Below, in pieces: positions 31,752 to 41,817 of a stretch of 64,000 nt of DNA. How positions within the stretch are numbered: the stretch's first letter is position 1; each line of letters starts with the position of its first letter. The notes under the pieces are model-generated. The model did not search any database. It was given only the letters and a program-made list of their open reading frames with translations, and had not been told where the DNA came from. The DNA is from Pseudobutyrivibrio ruminis CF1b (lineage in GTDB: Bacteria; Bacillota; Clostridia; Lachnospirales; Lachnospiraceae). The stretch covers positions 682,001-746,000 of the forward strand of contig NZ_AUJB01000008.1 in assembly GCF_000424005.1 (NCBI RefSeq). The letters run 5' to 3'. The position numbers and the translations under genes are program-made.

Positions 31752-33800
31752 ATGGATATTGCTGCATCTGTAAAGAAAACTGATGTTGGAATAGCTTTGT
31801 ATTTACTTGCCGCAGTTGCGTTCTTTATTATTCCAATTCCAAATTTTTTACTGGATATAATGATTGCTTTCAATATATCCATAGCTCTTATTGTCCTTAT
31901 GAACGTTCTGTTTGTGCAGGAAGTTCTAGACATGTCATTCTTCCCAACATTATTGCTTTTTACTACAATTTTTAGAATTTCTCTGAACGTATCATCTACG
32001 AAACTTATTCTTTCCAGCGGAGATCCTGGAAACGTAGTAAGAACCTTCGGTACATTCGTAGGTGGAAATAACCTTATCATCGGTGGCATTATCTTCCTGA
32101 TTTTGATAATCATTCAGTTCATGGTTATCAATAAAGGTTCAGAACGTGTAGCTGAAGTATCAGCACGTTTCACACTGGATGCTATGCCTGGTAAACAGAT
32201 GGCCATCGATGCCGACTTGAATACCGGTGCAATTGATGATCAGGAAGCAAAAAGACGAAGAGATAAGATTCAGGAAGAATCAGCGTTCTTCGGAGCCATG
32301 GATGGTGCTACCAAGTACGTAAAAGGAGATGCCACCGCAGGTCTTATTATTACAGTTGTAAACATGGCCGGTGGTACAGCCCTTGGAATGATTAATCAGG
32401 GCCTTCCATTTGCAGAGGCTATCCAGCAGTTTGGTATTCTTACCATTGGTGATGGTCTGGTATCTCAGATTCCTTCACTGCTTATTTCATTATCAACAGG
32501 TATCCTTGTAACAAAGGGTTCCAAGGCAGCTGATTTCTCAGGAACACTTGTTAAACAGCTCTTTGGACTGCCTAAGGTTTTGTATATAGTTGCAGGTTCC
32601 ATGGCGGTACTTGCATTCACACCTCTTAATACTGTTTTGTTCCTTGGTTTTGCTGCGGCTTTTGGCGTATCAGGTTATTCAATGTCAAAGACTCTTGGTG
32701 AGGAAGAGATAGAACAGGAGGTGGCTGCAGAAGAAACAGAGGCGGAAGAGATTCGAAAGCCGGAAAATGTTGTTTCACTGCTGCAGGTTGATCCTATTGA
32801 GCTTGAGTTTGGTTATGGAATTATCCCGCTAGCTGATGTTAATCAGGGAGGCGACTTACTTGATAGAGTTGTTATGATTCGAAGGCAAATAGCCTTAGAG
32901 CTTGGTACCGTGGTACCTATCATCAGACTTCGAGACAACATTCAGCTGAACCCTAACCAATACATAATCAAGATAAAAGGAATTCAGGTAACAGAAGGAG
33001 AAATCCTTTTTGACCACTATATGGCTATGAATCCAGGATATGTTGAAGAGGAAATTACAGGTATTCCTACATTTGAGCCATCTTTCCACCTGCCGGCTAT
33101 ATGGATTACAGAAAGTCAGCGTGAGAGGGCAGAATCACTTGGATACACAGTTGTTGATCCGCCTTCAATTATCGCTACTCATCTTACTGAGATTATCAGA
33201 AGTCATATTGCAGAGCTTCTCACAAGACAGGATGTTCAGAATCTTGTGGACAATCTCAAAGAATCAAATCCTGTTATTGTGGACGAGCTTATTCCAAAGC
33301 TTCTTGGTCTTGGAGATGTTCAGAAGGTTTTACAGAATCTGTTATCAGAGGGTATTTCCATACGAGACCTGCTTTCGATTTTCGAAGTTTTGGCAGATCA
33401 TGCCACAACAACCCATGATACAGATGTATTAACTGAGTATGTTCGACAGGGATTGAAACGAGCTATCTCTAGCAGGTATTTCGCACCGAATGAGGTTACT
33501 CAGGTAATCACAGTTGATCCTAAGGTTGAGCAGGACATCATGGCTTCCATAAAACAGACAGAACAGGGAGCGTATTTAACACTTGATCCAGAGAGAATCA
33601 AAGCAATCATAGGTTCTCTTGAAGATGAGATCAAAAAGATTGAAGACATGGGACGTACACCAATTGTTGTCACTTCACCGATTGTCAGAATGTACTTCAA
33701 GAGTATGACTCAGGACTATATAAAAGATTTAATTGTTGTTTCTTACAATGAAATTGATTCAAATGTTGAACTTTCATCAGTAGGAATGGTTACAGGGTGA
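31752..33800 (+). CDS. flhA: Flagellar export protein FlhA
   Basis: 682 residues, normal. About eight membrane helices in the first ~320 residues, including the FHIPEP-type conserved region around LDAMPGKQMAIDADLN. The cytoplasmic ring domain (~350-682) docks chaperone-substrate complexes. It is essential for export. It precedes flhF by 5 nt. Confidence 0.97.
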   Translation: MDIAASVKKTDVGIALYLLAAVAFFIIPIPNFLLDIMIAFNISIALIVLMNVLFVQEVLDMSFFPTLLLFTTIFRISLNVSSTKLILSSGDPGNVVRTFGTFVGGNNLIIGGIIFLILIIIQFMVINKGSERVAEVSARFTLDAMPGKQMAIDADLNTGAIDDQEAKRRRDKIQEESAFFGAMDGATKYVKGDATAGLIITVVNMAGGTALGMINQGLPFAEAIQQFGILTIGDGLVSQIPSLLISLSTGILVTKGSKAADFSGTLVKQLFGLPKVLYIVAGSMAVLAFTPLNTVLFLGFAAAFGVSGYSMSKTLGEEEIEQEVAAEETEAEEIRKPENVVSLLQVDPIELEFGYGIIPLADVNQGGDLLDRVVMIRRQIALELGTVVPIIRLRDNIQLNPNQYIIKIKGIQVTEGEILFDHYMAMNPGYVEEEITGIPTFEPSFHLPAIWITESQRERAESLGYTVVDPPSIIATHLTEIIRSHIAELLTRQDVQNLVDNLKESNPVIVDELIPKLLGLGDVQKVLQNLLSEGISIRDLLSIFEVLADHATTTHDTDVLTEYVRQGLKRAISSRYFAPNEVTQVITVDPKVEQDIMASIKQTEQGAYLTLDPERIKAIIGSLEDEIKKIEDMGRTPIVVTSPIVRMYFKSMTQDYIKDLIVVSYNEIDSNVELSSVGMVTG

Positions 33801-33805
33801 ATTAA

Positions 33806-35149
33806 ATGGTTATTAACAAGTACACTGGAAAAACTGAAGAAGAGGCAATGTCTAAGGTTAGAGAAGAGCTTGGCAATGCTGCAGTTATCATGAATGTAAA
33901 GGTGATTAAGCCAAAGGGGCTTGGAAGCTTCTTTAAAAGCAGCACTTACGAAGTTACAGCAGCCGTAGAGGATGATGGATTCTCTAAGGATGCTCTTGAT
34001 TTTGCCAATACAGTTCCAGCAACAGAGGAGAATAATGCCGAGGAAAAAACTGGTACTTTTGATGCAGTTGCAGATGATGCGCTTATATTAAAGGACGCAT
34101 TTTCTGCCGTAAATGAAGTGTTGGAGAAACAGGAGGGAGATACTATGACTTCTAATCAAGTTGAATTTGAACCTCTTTCTGGCTCGGCACCAAGGGCAAA
34201 ACTTATCGAACCTACTTATTCCAAGCCAGCTTTTGTGAAGGCACCCGTTAAACCAGACCACGAAGAAGAAATTACTGTTGGAAGGTCACCGGTTGAAATG
34301 CCAATAGAAACTTCCCATAGCGAGAAGCTTTCAATCGATAATGACAATCATGTATTTGTTAAGATGCTTTACAACGTCCTTTTGGACAATGAGGTACAGG
34401 AGAAGTACATTAACCAGATATTAGATGACATGGATAAGGTCCTTCAGACCAGTCACTCACTTGATAATCTGTTGTCATCTGTTTATCAGAAAATGGTTCT
34501 TAAACTTGGCACACCTACAAGAATAGTTCCTGGAGAAAAGAAGCCAAAGGTTATTTTCTTTATTGGCCCTACAGGTGTAGGTAAGACCACTACAATTGCC
34601 AAAATTGCTTCTAAATTTAAGGTAGAAGAAGGCAAGAAAGTTGGCCTTATTACAGCTGATACATTCAGAATGGCTGCTGCAAACCAGCTCCAGACCTATG
34701 CAAATATTCTTGGAGTCCCTTTGAATGTAATTTATTCAGCAGATGAACTTTTAGATACTGTAAAAAGACAAAACAGAGAAAATCAGGATCTTGATGTTAT
34801 CTTAGTGGATACTATCGGTTTTTCTCACAAGAATCAGGATCAGAAAAATGACACCAAGAAGCTTGTTAATGCTTTGGGTGAGTTTTATGATAGCGAAGTT
34901 TATCTTGTTTTATCTGCTACAACAAAGCATAAAGATTTGGTAGATATTGCAGATACATACATGGAATTCACCAAGTTTAATCTTATTTTCACCAAGCTTG
35001 ATGAGACAAAGTGCCTTGGTAATATATTCAATCTGAAGCTTCATACAGGTGCTTCACTTTCATATATCACCACAGGTCAAAACGTTCCAGATGATATTGA
35101 GATTGTTAATGCCCAGAAGCTGGTTAAACAGTTGTTGGGAGGACACTAA
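33806..35149 (+). CDS. flhF: Flagellar SRP-type GTPase FlhF
   Basis: 447 residues. The N-terminal basic region (VINKYTGKTEEEAMSKVREE) is followed by an acidic variable part and the SRP-type NG domains, with P-loop GPTGVGKT (254-261), ADTFRMAA and LVDTIGFSHKN. The classic DTAGRS motif reads DTIGFS. FlhF sets flagellum number and position together with FlhG, which starts directly after its stop. Confidence 0.96.
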   Translation: MVINKYTGKTEEEAMSKVREELGNAAVIMNVKVIKPKGLGSFFKSSTYEVTAAVEDDGFSKDALDFANTVPATEENNAEEKTGTFDAVADDALILKDAFSAVNEVLEKQEGDTMTSNQVEFEPLSGSAPRAKLIEPTYSKPAFVKAPVKPDHEEEITVGRSPVEMPIETSHSEKLSIDNDNHVFVKMLYNVLLDNEVQEKYINQILDDMDKVLQTSHSLDNLLSSVYQKMVLKLGTPTRIVPGEKKPKVIFFIGPTGVGKTTTIAKIASKFKVEEGKKVGLITADTFRMAAANQLQTYANILGVPLNVIYSADELLDTVKRQNRENQDLDVILVDTIGFSHKNQDQKNDTKKLVNALGEFYDSEVYLVLSATTKHKDLVDIADTYMEFTKFNLIFTKLDETKCLGNIFNLKLHTGASLSYITTGQNVPDDIEIVNAQKLVKQLLGGH

Positions 35150-36025
35150 ATGGATCAGGCGGAAAATTTACGAAATGTAATAAAGGCCAAGAGCATTAGG
35201 AATATCGAAAATACCAAGGTTATCACTATTACATCTGGCAAAGGTGGAGTAGGAAAGTCCAACATGGCTGTAAATCTGGCTATTCAGTTTTCTCAGATGG
35301 GAAAAAAAGTAATTATTCTGGATGCTGATTTTGGATTGGCAAATGTGGAAGTTATGTTTGGAACTTTGCCAAAATACAACCTTTCCGACGTGATATTTAA
35401 CGGAAGAAGTATCAGAGATATTATTTCAACTGGTCCTATGGGAATAGGATTTATTTCTGGTGGTTCCGGAGTGGTAGGTTTAAATAATTTAAATCGTGAA
35501 CAAATTACGTTTTTAGTGCATAATCTATCACTTTTAAATGACTTATGTGATATTCTTATAATAGATACCGGTGCGGGCGTTTCGGACCAGGTTTTGGAGT
35601 TTGTACTGGCCTCTCCTGAGGTAATACTTGTTTCCACTCCAGAGCCAAGCTCGCTTACCGACTCATACTCCTTAATGAAGGCTATGTGTAAGAGCACTAA
35701 ATACATTAAGGATGGTACTAATGTTCATTTGGTAGCAAATAAAGTAAACAGCGAGGCTGAAGGAAAAGCTGTTTACATGAAGATGCAATCTGTGGTGAAA
35801 AAATTTTTAGGCGGAGACTTGGATTATCTTGGTTTTATACCATACGATGGTAATTTAGAGAAAGCTGTCAGAAACCAAAAGGTTGTGTCTTTGGAATACC
35901 CAGCAAGCAAGGCATCCAAAAGCTTTGAGACAATTGCATCAAAGCTACTTCAGAAAGATGAACACACACATTATAAATGGGGTGTTTCACATATTTTCAG
36001 TGCACTTTTAAGAGATAGGGCATAG
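35150..36025 (+). CDS. flhG: MinD/ParA-type ATPase FlhG (YlxH)
   Basis: 291 residues. Deviant Walker A KGGVGKS (31-37), ILDADFGLANVEVMFG, and LIIDTGAGVSDQVLEFV. It activates FlhF GTPase and limits flagellum number. The ATG is the base after the flhF stop codon, so the pair is made in fixed ratio. Confidence 0.96.
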   Translation: MDQAENLRNVIKAKSIRNIENTKVITITSGKGGVGKSNMAVNLAIQFSQMGKKVIILDADFGLANVEVMFGTLPKYNLSDVIFNGRSIRDIISTGPMGIGFISGGSGVVGLNNLNREQITFLVHNLSLLNDLCDILIIDTGAGVSDQVLEFVLASPEVILVSTPEPSSLTDSYSLMKAMCKSTKYIKDGTNVHLVANKVNSEAEGKAVYMKMQSVVKKFLGGDLDYLGFIPYDGNLEKAVRNQKVVSLEYPASKASKSFETIASKLLQKDEHTHYKWGVSHIFSALLRDRA

Positions 36026-36028
36026 TTT

Positions 36029-36772
36029 ATGGAAATATTCGATCTGAGGCCTGGCACACCTATTGAATTTACATTTGCCAGCACAAATTCTGACATCGAA
36101 AACAACATAGACGAGGATAGGAGTGTCTATATCTCCAGTGTCTTTGGCGTTACCAAAAACAAGGATATAGTATTTCATATTCCTACCAGAAAGGGACATA
36201 CCGTCACGATACCGATGAATGTTCCTTTTAATGCTGTCTTCAATACAAAAAGAGGAATGTTTCAGCTGACAGGCGAAATCACAAAGCGTGGAAGACTTGA
36301 AAAATTCCCTGTATATGTATTTGTTCCTTCCACCGAGTTAAAGAAGGTACAAAGAAGAGACTATTTTAGATTTGAGTGTCTGATTTCAGTAAAGATATTA
36401 CCAATTCCTGAGGATGTAGCTTTACTTCCAAATATGGAACTTGTAGAAAGAGATTTGGAAAAATACGGAAACACTTACGGTGAGCCCGTTGAAGGAAATA
36501 TTGTGGATATTAGCGGAGGCGGAGCTAAAATCCATGCCAAGAAAGATGTTTTGACTGACAGATATATGTACGTATCTTTCAGGTTAAAATCAAGTACTGT
36601 AAACGAAAGAATAAATGTTATAGCAAGAAAGGTTAGAAGTGAACATAAACAGGAATTTGGCATTTTCGAACACAGAATAGAGTTCCTGTTTAAAGAGGCA
36701 GAAGACAGGGAGACAATTATTAAGTACATTTTTGACGAGGAGAGGCGCTTAAGAAAGAAGGATCAAGGGTAA
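36029..36772 (+). CDS. PilZ-domain flagellar brake protein (YcgR/YpfA type)
   Basis: 247 residues. An N-terminal YcgR-like beta domain (~1-100) precedes a PilZ domain with both c-di-GMP signatures: RRDYFR (R110 and R114 of RxxxR) and DISGGG (D160, S162, G165 of D/NxSxxG). In Bacillus YpfA and E. coli YcgR the loaded protein slows the motor. Location between flhG and cheB supports this. The conserved residues indicate it can bind c-di-GMP. Confidence 0.92.
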   Translation: MEIFDLRPGTPIEFTFASTNSDIENNIDEDRSVYISSVFGVTKNKDIVFHIPTRKGHTVTIPMNVPFNAVFNTKRGMFQLTGEITKRGRLEKFPVYVFVPSTELKKVQRRDYFRFECLISVKILPIPEDVALLPNMELVERDLEKYGNTYGEPVEGNIVDISGGGAKIHAKKDVLTDRYMYVSFRLKSSTVNERINVIARKVRSEHKQEFGIFEHRIEFLFKEAEDRETIIKYIFDEERRLRKKDQG

Positions 36773-36775
36773 AGA

Positions 36776-38035
36776 ATGTATAAGATTTTGGTTGTTGATG
36801 ATTCTGCACTTATGCGAAGGGTTATCTGTGATATTATCAACGCAGATAGTGATTTTCGTGTAGTCGACGTTAGTGCAGACGGCGAAGATGCTTACAACAA
36901 AATAAAGAACAATCCATATGATCTTGTGGTACTTGATATGGTTCTTCCAAAGCTTCAAGGCGTCGATTTACTTGCCAAGCTTTGTAACGACAAGATACCG
37001 TTCAATGTAGTTTTAGTTAGTTCTATCCTCAAAGAGGATACTGAAAGTACCATAAGGGCTTTGGAATATGGTGCATTAGACTTTGTAGTTAAGCCAATTC
37101 GTTCTGGTAGTGATACCAGAGATGTTTTTGGCCGACAGCTGATTACTTCTTTGCACAATGCAACTAAGCAATCAAATTTCAAGCAGATTTCCGCAAGGCG
37201 GGCTGCAAGCGATGCTACTAAGTCAATAGAGGAGTCGAGACGTTCTACCTTTGAAAGAATGGAGAACGTCAGAAAGAGTCTTCAGGCAGCAAAAGGTGGA
37301 AGTGGTAGTGCGCAAACCCCTCCATCTACAGCACCTGTTACTACACCACCTGCTGAAAGGCGACCTGTTACCCAGGCACCCACACCAGCAGCAAGTTCTC
37401 CACCACCTGTGGAGAAGAAATCTTCTTCACCTCCTCCAAAACCAGTAGGAACAGGGGTAAGAACAAAGAAGATTATTGCTCTTGCCTGTTCAACAGGAGG
37501 TCCACAGGCTTTACACACCTTTATTCCAATGTTACCAGCTAATTTATCAGTACCGCTTGTTCTGGTTCAGCACATGCCAGAAGGCTTTACAGCATCCCTG
37601 GCAGCGAGACTTGATCAAATATCTGCGGTAAATGTTAAAGAAGCTGAAAATGGAGAGTACTTTAAGCCTGGATGGGTTTATATTACACCGGGTGGTAAGC
37701 ACATGGAAATCTGCGAAGACGGAAGTCATGCGGCTTATTGTCATTTGGACGACAGCCCACCTGTAAACAGCCTGAAACCTTGTGCAGATGTAATGTACAG
37801 ATCTCTTTCAAAGTCCAGCTTTGATGAGATTATCTGTGTTGTTCTTACAGGAATGGGAGCAGATGGATCTGAAGGAATTAAATACTTGAATCAATACAAA
37901 AGGACTTACGTAATTTCGCAAGAAGCTTCCACATGTGTTGTATATGGAATGCCGAAAGCGGTGGAGCAGGGGGGATTGGCTAATGAAGTTGCTCCACTTA
38001 AATCAGTTGCTAATGCTATTGTTAAAAGGTTGTAG
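36776..38035 (+). CDS. cheB: Chemotaxis methylesterase CheB
   Basis: 419 residues, longer than the ~350 of enteric CheB. Receiver domain with D54 (VVLDMVLPKLQG), then a linker (~165-225) very rich in Pro, Ala, Thr and Ser, then the esterase domain with S239 in ACSTGGP, the histidine in VQHMPEGFT and the aspartate in TGMGADGSEG. It demethylates or deamidates receptors when phosphorylated by CheA. Its partner cheR is not in this window. Confidence 0.96.
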   Translation: MYKILVVDDSALMRRVICDIINADSDFRVVDVSADGEDAYNKIKNNPYDLVVLDMVLPKLQGVDLLAKLCNDKIPFNVVLVSSILKEDTESTIRALEYGALDFVVKPIRSGSDTRDVFGRQLITSLHNATKQSNFKQISARRAASDATKSIEESRRSTFERMENVRKSLQAAKGGSGSAQTPPSTAPVTTPPAERRPVTQAPTPAASSPPPVEKKSSSPPPKPVGTGVRTKKIIALACSTGGPQALHTFIPMLPANLSVPLVLVQHMPEGFTASLAARLDQISAVNVKEAENGEYFKPGWVYITPGGKHMEICEDGSHAAYCHLDDSPPVNSLKPCADVMYRSLSKSSFDEIICVVLTGMGADGSEGIKYLNQYKRTYVISQEASTCVVYGMPKAVEQGGLANEVAPLKSVANAIVKRL

Positions 38036-38055
38036 AAAACTGGAGGTCATGAGTT

Positions 38056-40188
38056 ATGGATGTAAGTCAGTATCTGGATATCTTTATTGATGAGACAAGT
38101 GGTCATATTCAGAGCCTTTCCGACAACATTATGGAATTGGAAAAGGAGCCTGATAATAAGGATGTTGTAAACGAAATATTCCGTGCAGCTCACTCCTTAA
38201 AGGGTATGGCTGGTACTATGGGATTTAAGAAGATGCAGCATCTTACCCACGATATGGAAAACGTATTCCAGGAAGTACGTAACGATAACGTAAAGGTTAA
38301 TTCTGCTCTTATCGATATCCTTTTCAAATGTCTTGATGCTATCGAGAATTATCTTGAGACAGTAAAGGCTACTTCTAATGAAGGTGATGAGGATAACGAA
38401 GCATTAATTAAACTTCTTAACGACTATCTTGCCGGCGGTGGTGGTGAAGGTGGCGGAGAGGCTGCTGCGCCTGCTGAAGCTCCAGCTGAAGGTGGTGAGA
38501 GTGGCGGAGAGGCTGCTGCATCTGATGATTCGGCAGATGGCCCACTTTATAAGAAGATTCCTGTAGACCCTGAGCTTTGTGAAAAGCTTAAGGGCGAGAA
38601 GCAGCTTTATGGTTTCACAATCCATATCAGCAAGGATTGTCTGCTTAAGGCAGCTCGAGCTTTCCTTGTATTTAAGGCTGTTGAAGACTTTGGTCAGATT
38701 ATGGCTTTCAATCCAAGCTCAGGTGATATTGAAGATGAAAAATTTGAATTTGATTTTTCATTTATCCTTTCAACAGAATCAGAGCTTGACCCAATCATTG
38801 AGGCTATTAAGACTGTTTCTGAAATCGAATCTGTAGAAGCAGATAAGGTTACACCAGAAATGTACGAGAAGAAGGAAGAGGAGGCACCAGCTCCTGAAGC
38901 AGCACCTGCAGCTGCAGCACCAGCTCCAGAGGCAGCTCCAGCAACGCCTGCACCTGCGGCAGCACCAGCAGCACCTGCGGCTCCAGCAGCAAAAGCCGGC
39001 GCAGGAAAGACAAATCAGCCTGCAAATAAGCCAGTTACTTCACGTACAATCCGTGTTGATATTGAAAAGCTTGATGCTCTCATGAATCAGGTATCAGAGC
39101 TTATCATCGCAAAGAACTCACTTGCTTCTCAGAGCAATGGTTCAGGCGAGATTGATAGCCAGACCTTACATGAGAATATTGAATATCTTGAGAGAATCAC
39201 AACAAATCTTCATGAATCAGTTATGAAGGTTCGAATGGTTCCTATCGAGTCAGTAGTTGCCAAGTTCCCTAGAATGATTCGTGATCTGGATCGTAAGCTG
39301 AACAAGCCAATGGAACTTGTAATGACTGGTGAGGACACAGAGCTTGACCGTACTGTAGTAGATCAGTTAGGTGATCCACTTCAGCATTTGCTTAGAAACT
39401 CTGCTGACCACGGTATTGAGTCTCCTGAAGACAGACGTGCTGCAGGAAAGCCTGAAAAGGGAACAATTTTCCTTAACGCTTTCCAGGAAGGCAACAATGT
39501 CATCATCGAAGTAGGTGATGATGGTGGCGGTATCAATACTGATAAGGTTAGAGATAAGGCTGTGGAAAGAGGCCTTGTTACTCCTGAAGAGGCAGAGAAT
39601 CTTACACAGAAGGAAATCATCGACTTCCTGTTTATGCCTTCATTCTCAATGGCTAAGCAGATTACAGATATTTCTGGTCGAGGCGTAGGTCTTGACGTTG
39701 TTAAGAGTAATATTGAGGCCCTTGGCGGTGATGTTACAGTTAAGTCTGTAATGGGTGAAGGTTCAACCTTTACTGTACGACTTCCTCTTACACTTGCTAT
39801 TATACAGGCCCTCATGGTTGAGATTAGAGATGAGAAGTATGCTATTGCGCTTGCTTCTATCATGAACATTGAAAATATTCCTAAGTCTGAAATCAAGTAC
39901 GTTGAGTCTAAAGAGGTTATTCACCTTAGAGGACAGGTTATTCCTCTTATTCATCTGGACAAGCTTCTTGATTTTGAGCCAAAGGAAGATACAGAAGATA
40001 CAATGACAGTTGTTATTTGTAAGAAGGGTGATACCCTTGGTGGTATTATCGTTGACAATCTTATTGGACAGCTGGAAATCGTTATCAAATCACTTGGTAA
40101 GCTGGATAACAACAAGCTCATCAGCGGTGCTACAATCCTTGGAGATGGTGAAATCGCTATGATCCTTGATGTTAACGCTGTCATTTAA
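38056..40188 (+). CDS. cheA: Chemotaxis histidine kinase CheA
   Basis: 710 residues. Hpt domain with phospho-acceptor H46 (RAAHSLKG), a Gly/Glu/Ala linker (~125-165), CheY-binding P2 domain (~170-275), a second Ala/Pro linker (~280-325), dimerisation domain, HATPase (LLRNSADHGIESPEDR, GDDGGGI, DISGRGVGLDVV) and C-terminal CheW-like domain. It is the receptor-coupled kinase that phosphorylates CheY and CheB. Confidence 0.98.
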   Translation: MDVSQYLDIFIDETSGHIQSLSDNIMELEKEPDNKDVVNEIFRAAHSLKGMAGTMGFKKMQHLTHDMENVFQEVRNDNVKVNSALIDILFKCLDAIENYLETVKATSNEGDEDNEALIKLLNDYLAGGGGEGGGEAAAPAEAPAEGGESGGEAAASDDSADGPLYKKIPVDPELCEKLKGEKQLYGFTIHISKDCLLKAARAFLVFKAVEDFGQIMAFNPSSGDIEDEKFEFDFSFILSTESELDPIIEAIKTVSEIESVEADKVTPEMYEKKEEEAPAPEAAPAAAAPAPEAAPATPAPAAAPAAPAAPAAKAGAGKTNQPANKPVTSRTIRVDIEKLDALMNQVSELIIAKNSLASQSNGSGEIDSQTLHENIEYLERITTNLHESVMKVRMVPIESVVAKFPRMIRDLDRKLNKPMELVMTGEDTELDRTVVDQLGDPLQHLLRNSADHGIESPEDRRAAGKPEKGTIFLNAFQEGNNVIIEVGDDGGGINTDKVRDKAVERGLVTPEEAENLTQKEIIDFLFMPSFSMAKQITDISGRGVGLDVVKSNIEALGGDVTVKSVMGEGSTFTVRLPLTLAIIQALMVEIRDEKYAIALASIMNIENIPKSEIKYVESKEVIHLRGQVIPLIHLDKLLDFEPKEDTEDTMTVVICKKGDTLGGIIVDNLIGQLEIVIKSLGKLDNNKLISGATILGDGEIAMILDVNAVI

Positions 40189-40204
40189 TAGGAGGTGAGA
40201 CCAT

Positions 40205-40672
40205 ATGTCAGATTTAGCTATGTATGATGTAGTTGAAAAAGAAAAAAAGCAATACATTGTTGTTAAAATTGGTGGCGAGCACTATGGTATCGACATTTCC
40301 TATATTGATAATATCGTTAGACTGAGCAAAATTACCAGAGTGCCAAAAGCACCTTTGTACTATCGAGGTGTAATTAATCTTCGTGGTGAAGTTGTACCTG
40401 TAATGAGCCTTAGACGCAGAATGGATTTGGATGATGACGAGTTCACAGATTCTTCTCGTATCATTATCCTTAAACTTGATGGCGGTGGCTTAATGGGAGT
40501 TATTGTAGATGAGGTAAAGGAGGTTCTTTCTTTATCAGAGGATGATATCGAAGCACCATCATCTACATTAAAGAGTAAAAACTCCTTTATTAATGGAGTA
40601 GGAAAAAATGGGGACGAGCTCATTTCTATCTTCGAGATTAGTTCAATCATAGGAGATAATGAGGCTTCTTAA
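40205..40672 (+). CDS. cheW: Chemotaxis coupling protein CheW
   Basis: 155 residues. It bridges receptors and CheA. IVVKIGGEHYGIDISYIDNI, YYRGVINLRGEVVPVMSL and GVIVDEVKEVLSL are the CheW core. AGGAGGTGAG precedes the ATG. The C-terminus is a normal CheW end. Confidence 0.96.
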   Translation: MSDLAMYDVVEKEKKQYIVVKIGGEHYGIDISYIDNIVRLSKITRVPKAPLYYRGVINLRGEVVPVMSLRRRMDLDDDEFTDSSRIIILKLDGGGLMGVIVDEVKEVLSLSEDDIEAPSSTLKSKNSFINGVGKNGDELISIFEISSIIGDNEAS

Positions 40673-40683
40673 CAGGAGGTTAT

Positions 40684-41298
40684 ATGCTCACACTTAATGA
40701 AGTTAATGAAAAATATTTTGATGTCCTCAAGGAAATAGGTAATATTGGTGCTGGTAATGCAACAACTGCCATCGCCAATATGCTTGGCCTTAGGATTGAT
40801 ATGAGTGTTCCAGAGGTTGCATTTCTTCCTGTTGAAGAATTAGGCGGTGCAATTGGAGCTGAAGATGAAATCATAGTTGGAATTATGCTTGGCGTTGAAG
40901 CTGATATAGATGGTTCCATGATGTTTTTGATGGATATGCAGTCAGCTCATCATGTTGTAAACATGCTTATGATGCGCGACCCTGATTACTCAGAGCCATT
41001 CAATGAAATGGATTTATCTGCAATTAAAGAAGTTGGAAATATCATTGCAGGTTCCTATTTGTCTGCCCTTTCAGGACTGACAAATCTTACGATTTTACCA
41101 TCAGTACCATTCGTAGCAGTTGATATGGCAGCAGCTATTCTTTCTGTTCCTGCCGTACAGTTTGGTATTTTTGGAGATAATGCTCTTATGATTAATACAG
41201 AATTCTCTGATGATTTGGGAATCAAAGGACATTTTATATTAATGCCAGAAGAAGATTCTTATGAGAAGATATTAACCGCGCTTGGTGTATCAATATAA
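40684..41298 (+). CDS. cheC: CheY-P phosphatase CheC
   Basis: 204 residues with two phosphatase half-sites: KEIGNIGAGNATTAIANMLG and KEVGNIIAGSYLSALSGLT, each keeping the E...N pair needed to remove phosphate from CheY-P. AGGAGG precedes the ATG. It pairs with CheD, whose start lies 13 nt after its stop. Confidence 0.95.
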   Translation: MLTLNEVNEKYFDVLKEIGNIGAGNATTAIANMLGLRIDMSVPEVAFLPVEELGGAIGAEDEIIVGIMLGVEADIDGSMMFLMDMQSAHHVVNMLMMRDPDYSEPFNEMDLSAIKEVGNIIAGSYLSALSGLTNLTILPSVPFVAVDMAAAILSVPAVQFGIFGDNALMINTEFSDDLGIKGHFILMPEEDSYEKILTALGVSI

Positions 41299-41311
41299 GG
41301 AGAGTGAATGT

Positions 41312-41797
41312 ATGGGGCAGATGATTAAAGTCGGCATGGCTGATCTTAAAATATGTAAAGCTCCTGATGCACTAACAACCATTGGCTTGGGCTCATGTAT
41401 AGGAATTGCTATCTATGACCCATCTACAAAAATCAGTGGTTTGGCGCACATTATGCTACCTGACAGTACTGCTATCAGAAACAACAGCAATATTGCTAAG
41501 TTTGCTGATACTGGTATTCAAAAGCTTTATGATGACATGATTAAAGCTGGAGCAAATAAAGCTCGAATGGTAGCTAAAATCGCCGGCGGTGCTAAGATGT
41601 TCGAAATGCCAGGTGCGTCTACGTCAATCAATGTTGGCGATAGAAATGCTGAGGCAAGCCGTCAGAAGCTTAAACAACTTGGAATTAAGATTATTGCGGA
41701 GGATTGCGGCCTAAATTATGGTCGTACCGTCGAACTGTACAGCGAGACAGGAGAGTACTATATTAAGGCAGTTGGCAAAGAGCTTAAAATTATTTAG
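41312..41797 (+). CDS. cheD: Chemoreceptor glutamine deamidase CheD
   Basis: 161 residues. Catalytic Cys lies in IGLGSCIGIAIYDP and His in GLAHIMLPDS; RMVAKIAGGAKMF and EDCGLNYGRTVEL are also typical. It deamidates receptors and stimulates CheC. I set the start at the ATG at 41312 (8 nt after GGAGA); a longer frame into cheC has no ribosome site. Confidence 0.95.
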   Translation: MGQMIKVGMADLKICKAPDALTTIGLGSCIGIAIYDPSTKISGLAHIMLPDSTAIRNNSNIAKFADTGIQKLYDDMIKAGANKARMVAKIAGGAKMFEMPGASTSINVGDRNAEASRQKLKQLGIKIIAEDCGLNYGRTVELYSETGEYYIKAVGKELKII

Positions 41798-41817
41798 AAT
41801 AATATTTGGAGGCACAG

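Noticed and set aside
39381-39896. 171-codon minus-strand frame opposite cheA
   Set aside because: Opposite the conserved HATPase region of CheA; composition (Ser/Ile-rich) is typical of a shadow frame and there is no start context.
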